Source: Rhynochetos jubatus (Eukaryota; Chordata; Aves; Eurypygiformes; Rhynochetidae). From it: a stretch of DNA of 64,000 bases. The notes beneath the pieces are model-generated. The model was not told where the DNA came from. It saw only the letters and a list, made by a program, of their open reading frames with translations, and did no database searches. The position numbers were made by a program, and so were the translations under genes. Where the stretch lies: positions 23,194,222 to 23,258,221 of the forward strand of contig CM050654.1 of assembly GCA_027574665.1 (NCBI GenBank), written 5' to 3'. Positions within the stretch are counted from its first letter, which is position 1. Every line of letters starts with the position of its first letter. Below, piece by piece: positions 28,547 through 64,000 of this stretch.

Positions 28547-28582
28547 ACCTAAAAGTTAACCTAAAAGTTAACCTAAAAGTTG
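28547..28582 (+). repeat. 12-bp tandem repeat, three copies
   Basis: Three consecutive copies of ACCTAAAAGTTA, the third ending in G instead of A. A small minisatellite in the leader intron just upstream of the LTR-like element. Function unknown. Confidence 0.95.
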
Positions 28583-28619
28583 ACCTTAAGAGGCAGATTT
28601 CTGGGTTTTATGGTGTCAT

Positions 28620-29755
28620 GTGTTGATTGACTTTGGAGCTGTTAAACTGCATACAGAAGTGTCATCGACGTTTTCTCCTTCCCAGCACACCCCTCCTGGT
28701 GAGCTCACACAGTCTTCAGCCAACTCAGCTCCCGGGTAGAGCAGGCTTAGTCTGTGACATTTGTGGGGACAGAAGTCTACAGCAAATGCAGCAACTCATC
28801 CAAATTCTCTTCAGTTTTTTTCCTCTTGTGTTAGGCCTCACAGCACCCTGCTCAGTATTCCCAGTACTTCTGGACTGGGCGTCTGTGGCACCAACCGCCT
28901 TGGGGGGGCTGCAGGGCAGCCCCTGTGAGGGGAGCCCGGGGCTGCCCCCTGCTGGACACAGCCGGTTCCAGCCGGCTCCAGCGCCAGCCCAGGGCACGGC
29001 TGAGCCCCTCAGCCAAGATGATGGCGCCTGAGGGAAAACCTGTTCCAGAAGGGGCAAAACGCCGCGCGTGTCTGCGAGGACTGAGGGGAAAAAGGGTGAG
29101 AAACAGCCATGCGAACAGCAAGGTCAGAGAAGGAGGAGGCAGGAGGAGCTCCACACACTGGGATGGAGATTCCCCTCACACCTGTGGGACAGGCCAAGGT
29201 GAAGCAGTATTTTCCTGCAGCCCATGGAGGAGCATGCTGGAGCAGATATCCACGCTGCACCCTGTGGAGACATAGTCCTGGAGCAGGTGGATCTGCCTTG
29301 AAGGAACCGTGGCATGTGGAGAGCCCATGTTGGAGCAGTCATCCTGAAGCCCTGCAGCCTGTGGGAAGGACCCTCGCTGTAGTGGGGGAAAACTGTGAGG
29401 AGGAAGGAGTGCAGAGAGTAACTGCAGTGGTGTGACCACAGCCTCCCATTCCCCATCCTGCCTGTGCCACTCGGAGAGGGAGGAGGTATAGAAGTTGAGC
29501 CTGGAAAAAAGAGGCAAGGGTGTGTGTGTTCTTTTAGGGTTTTGTCTTTGTTTCTCACCATCCAAATCTATTTTAATTGGCAAATAAATTTTTTTCCCCC
29601 TTTGCCCATGTCAGTAATTGGTATGTGATCTCTGTCTTTATCTCAAGGTATGTGCTTTTTCACTTTATTCTCTCCCACCTCACTTCCTTTTGAGGAGCAG
29701 GAGTGAGAGAGCAGCTGGCTGCAATCTGGCAGCCGGCCAGGGTCAGCCCACCACA
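28620..29755. mobile_element. Solo LTR-like endogenous retrovirus element (ERVL-like)
   Basis: A GC-rich block stands out from its AT-rich intron. It has features I associate with an abundant bird LTR family: AAGATGGCGCC at about 29018, a series of loosely repeated motifs containing CTGGAGCAG (29236-29340), a CCATTCCCCATCC block (29445), an AATAAA near 29583, and a terminal segment ending in CCAGGGTCAGCCCACCACA at 29755. No retroviral coding sequence is present, so this looks like a solo LTR. The right edge is clear; the left edge is uncertain and may be nearer 28830. Orientation is not certain. It lies about 1.1 kb upstream of the first coding exon. Confidence 0.65.
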
Positions 29756-30208
29756 GTGTTGTGTTGACAGAGGCTACACCACTTACCAGTGTCAGCAAGC
29801 AGGACTGGATTCCATTTTGTCTTCCTTCATAATGTTGGTTCATTTTGAGGATGTTAACACCCAGGGGTGTTAACTGTGCTTTCACTGTAGAAAATAGAAA
29901 CCTAGAAAGAAGTGATCTATTGAAGACTTATGTTTGTTGTAATTTAATCAATTTATTACTTTTAGGTCTTTTGAAAATATATCTGGTCGCAGAGAGAGTA
30001 CTGTAATTTTGGGGAGAATATGCCGTGTTTTTTGTATAAACCCAAACCCCTTCATCCATAATAGCTTCTTTAATTATGGAGCATAACACCGCCGAAGTTA
30101 CAATTAAAAATGAGGATGGTGCAAAAAGGGAAAGACTAAACTTCAGCCCAGTTGCTTTCTGCTTGTGCATGTGGCTTTAAATATAGAATGTGTTTATGTA
30201 GAACCTGT

Positions 30209-30300
30209 GTAATAGTATACTATATATAAATATATATGTATAATAGTATACTATATCTGGTATACTATTTAATGCTATTTAATAGTATCCTATAAACATT
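30209..30300. repeat. AT-rich repetitive and palindromic stretch
   Basis: Repeated, partly self-complementary units (AATAGTATACTATA occurs near 30211 and 30243, with degenerate copies to about 30290). TATATAAATA inside it resembles a TATA box but is expected in such simple sequence. It lies about 600 bases upstream of the first coding exon. Confidence 0.7.
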
Positions 30301-30930
30301 AGTTTATAGCAAGTTTATAGCAAGCATAGTCTAAGCCACCAGATGGAGTAGTGTTGCCATCAGAAGTGGAGAGTAATACAAAGGGCATGTTTTTTCTTCC
30401 TACTTTTGTAATATAATCTGCAGGTGTTTTTAAGGTATGGTGCTGACTTGGTGTATAAATCCACATGTTGTAACCATTGACTGCCGTACCTAGCTGTGTT
30501 AACACATTTCTTTCTTTTACACAATAAGGTATATTTTAACCTAATGTTTAGGCTAGGGAAAGAGACCATTTTTCCTTTTTTCTTGTTGTGAGGTTTGTAT
30601 TAACCCGAGTTGACAAACAATATGCAAATTTGGTCTTCTCCCCATCCCTTTCACTTTTTTCTTTACCTTATAACTTGTATCTGTTTGCCCTGTCATTACT
30701 TTAGGAAAGCTAAGGTGGCTAATTTTCTACTAAATATCTGACAATTAGTTCAAATACTTCTTGCTACAGTGCTTTAGAATTAGGAAAAAGGCAGATGATC
30801 ACTGTGCTAAAAATTTTGTTTGAGGATTTTTCTTTCCTTCTATTTTCTGTTTCTTTTTTTTTTCCTCATGTTCTCCTAGGACATTCTTGCAGAAGAGCCT
30901 AAAAGCATTTAAAGTGTGCAGAATGAAAAG

Positions 30931-62368
<31,438 letters not shown>

Positions 62369-64000
62369 GTATGGGAATACAGTTTGGGCTTAGCAATTAC
62401 AGTTTGGTTGTTTGCAACAAGCCTTGGCAGTTCAAGGAAGCTGTTTGCTACAGCAGTTCTGGATGCTAGTTTCTCAAGTCTTACGATAGTATTAATTTTG
62501 CCGGTTATAGATTGTTGTACTGAAGTCCGTGGAGCCATTTGTGTGATGCAAAGTTAAATACGTATATGTGTGATCATTTATAATATTTTAAAATAAAAAC
62601 TAGACACAATTCTATAAACTGATTCTCTGCAATCAGTAATCCTGTTGACTTAAATGACATTCTCTAGAGAAATCTGCAAGACCAAACTCTACCCTGGGTT
62701 CACTGAGAAAGTTAAACCAGAATCATGTGATCACCCATGGTTCCTTCATAGTGCTAGAAAGCAATCCAGTGGGTAATTCAGATCTTAAAGAGTTTGACTG
62801 GAGCAATAGAATTGTTATCTTGACATTACACCATGAATGGGGCAGGGGTGCATAAATATACTGTGGGATGCAACAGATGAATGTGATACTGTTTTTATTC
62901 AAGTAAAGAACTCGTAACAGCCTACTTTCATATCCTTTCTATTTATTTTAGTTCTGTGCAGCTATATCCTTTAGGGCACTACTGAAATTTATTCTATAGG
63001 AATGGATTTCCCAATTTTGTAATATTACAAAACTTACTTTCCCTTTAAAAAAATATGTTCCAGGATAAACTCTCCTATCCTATCCATGCTTTTTGATTTA
63101 CTATTACAAAGACACCTTTGACTTAGGCTAGGTCCTTTCAAATATGATTTTACCAATTTTTTTTTTTTTTCAGAAATCAAAATGTTTTTGGAATGTGGAG
63201 CTATATTTATTATATGGAGCTCTTGATTAAAAAGAAAAAGTACACTTCTCAAATAATTTCACATTATATTACAATTCTTCCCTATCCTAGTATTATGTGA
63301 TGTCTCTCAATCCTTGGGCGTAAGATTAATTTGTCCATAATGTGGAATTTTTTAGTAGTTGGAGGGAAGGTAAATCATACCCTTCACAGTGGCAGCTGTT
63401 TTGTCTGAGCTGATGAAATACACTAACTTACTTGTAACATACAAACTTAATGACACTCACAGGAAAACTAGAATACTGCCTTTGAGACCCATTAAAATCA
63501 TTTAAACATGGTTATATTTCTATGTGATTAATCATTTTTAAAGAAATAAAGAGGCTACTATTAGCCAGGCAGATACTGAGGTTGATGGAAACCTATGCCT
63601 TGAGGTCCCATGATAAGGTAGGGAGCTCTCCAACTTGAGGCAGAATTCTGTGGGTGGTTGCCACAGATCTACCACATGGAAAAGCCATCACAATCTCCAG
63701 TTAAATCAGTTGTTTATGTCAGGAAAGAGGTATCCTTAGCCAGCCTTTGAAGAAGAGGTCATTCCTCAGTATAAGAAATTAAAGGGTGTTTACATATGTG
63801 TGATTTTTTTGAACCTTAGTTGAGAGACAAAAGTACTTTTTAAAGAACCTGCTGTACTCTTGAATTAGTTAATGTAAAAGTTGCTATGTGTTTATGCTCT
63901 TTGTTTCTACTTCCTGACAGTTCTCATATATTCTCTGATAATCTGTATACAAATGAAAAATATTTTTAAAAAATCCACTTATAATGGAAATCATCTCAAT
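62369..64000 (+). other. SCN9A: Coding intron 17, incomplete
   Basis: No sequence matching the next exon (the highly conserved start of domain III with CCQ, WWNLRKTCY and VEHNWFE) appears in any frame, so the window ends inside this intron. A T-rich tract and CAG at about 63160-63174 resembles an acceptor but what follows does not encode channel sequence. No repeat family is recognised. Confidence 0.85.

Larger units (their letters stand above)
8295..30879 (+). other. SCN9A: Long leader intron of the channel gene (inferred)
   Basis: This 22.6 kb stretch between the putative non-coding exon and the first coding exon has no exon that I can recognise. It holds a CR1 3' end (10493-10582), a 24-base A run (15195-15218), several G/T-rich tracts (14889-14970, 15811-15852, 18130-18255, 26071-26215), an LTR fragment (24764-24966), a 12-bp tandem repeat (28547-28582), a larger LTR-like element (about 28620-29755) and an AT-rich palindromic stretch (30209-30300). 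Between these I see only ordinary AT-rich sequence. Alternative 5' UTR exons may be hidden here, as they have no coding signature. Confidence 0.5.

Noticed and set aside
28627-29583. Cluster of overlapping open frames on both strands
   Set aside because: They coincide with a GC-rich LTR-like element, lack any protein similarity I can recognise, and overlap one another in several frames.
30220-30235. TATATAAATA as a TATA-box promoter for a short transcript
   Set aside because: It lies in an AT-rich repeated stretch where such strings are expected by chance, and no initiator or first exon is apparent.
63160-63250. T-rich tract plus CAG in intron 17 as a candidate next exon or poison exon
   Set aside because: The following sequence does not encode the conserved domain III start in any frame, and no good donor is visible nearby.

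Overview
This window looks like bird nuclear DNA. Copies of the avian CR1 LINE sit in several introns, there are LTR fragments of the endogenous-retrovirus type common in bird genomes, the introns are moderate in size, and there is one sharp CpG island. I cannot name the species. The window has one recognisable protein-coding gene: a voltage-gated sodium channel alpha subunit on the + strand. It carries the amino-terminal half of the coding region: the N-terminus, domain I, the I-II linker, domain II and most of the II-III linker. The window ends inside a later intron, so domains III and IV lie beyond it. I call the gene SCN9A-like (Nav1.7) from several diagnostic residues, but the linkers resemble SCN1A/2A/3A, so the paralogue call is less certain than the family call.

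Layout: positions 1-7600 are AT-rich intergenic or distal regulatory DNA with no recognised gene. A CpG island at about 7620-8300 is the best promoter candidate and ends at a good splice donor (putative non-coding exon 1). A 22.6 kb leader intron follows, holding a short CR1 3' end, one LTR fragment near 24.8 kb and a longer solo-LTR-like element at about 28.6-29.8 kb. The first coding exon has its ATG at 30931. Coding exons 2 to 17 follow to 62368. Every junction keeps frame, and exon sizes of 119, 90, 129, 92, 64, 142, 207, 133, 239, 174 and 357 nt match the conserved structure of this channel family. I see no stop codon or frameshift in the joined coding sequence (3499 nt with the long form of exon 11).

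Three splicing features stand out. Coding intron 2 is a U12-type AT-AC intron with near-perfect donor and branch site. Coding exon 5 is duplicated (5N and 5A), and the copies are separated by only 99 nt and differ at two residues. Exon 11 has two in-frame donors 33 nt apart. An antisense LTR starts at the sixth base of the intron after exon 7, directly against its splice donor.

The exons together build a TTX-sensitive-type channel: voltage-sensor S4 helices (exon 5, exons 14/15), pore loops with the first two selectivity residues of the DEKA ring (Asp in exon 8, Glu in exon 15), a Ser/Arg-rich I-II linker (exons 10-12), and the ankyrin-G-binding motif at the end of exon 16. Other sequence is intronic, with CR1 fragments, LTRs, small tandem repeats and recurrent G/T-rich tracts.
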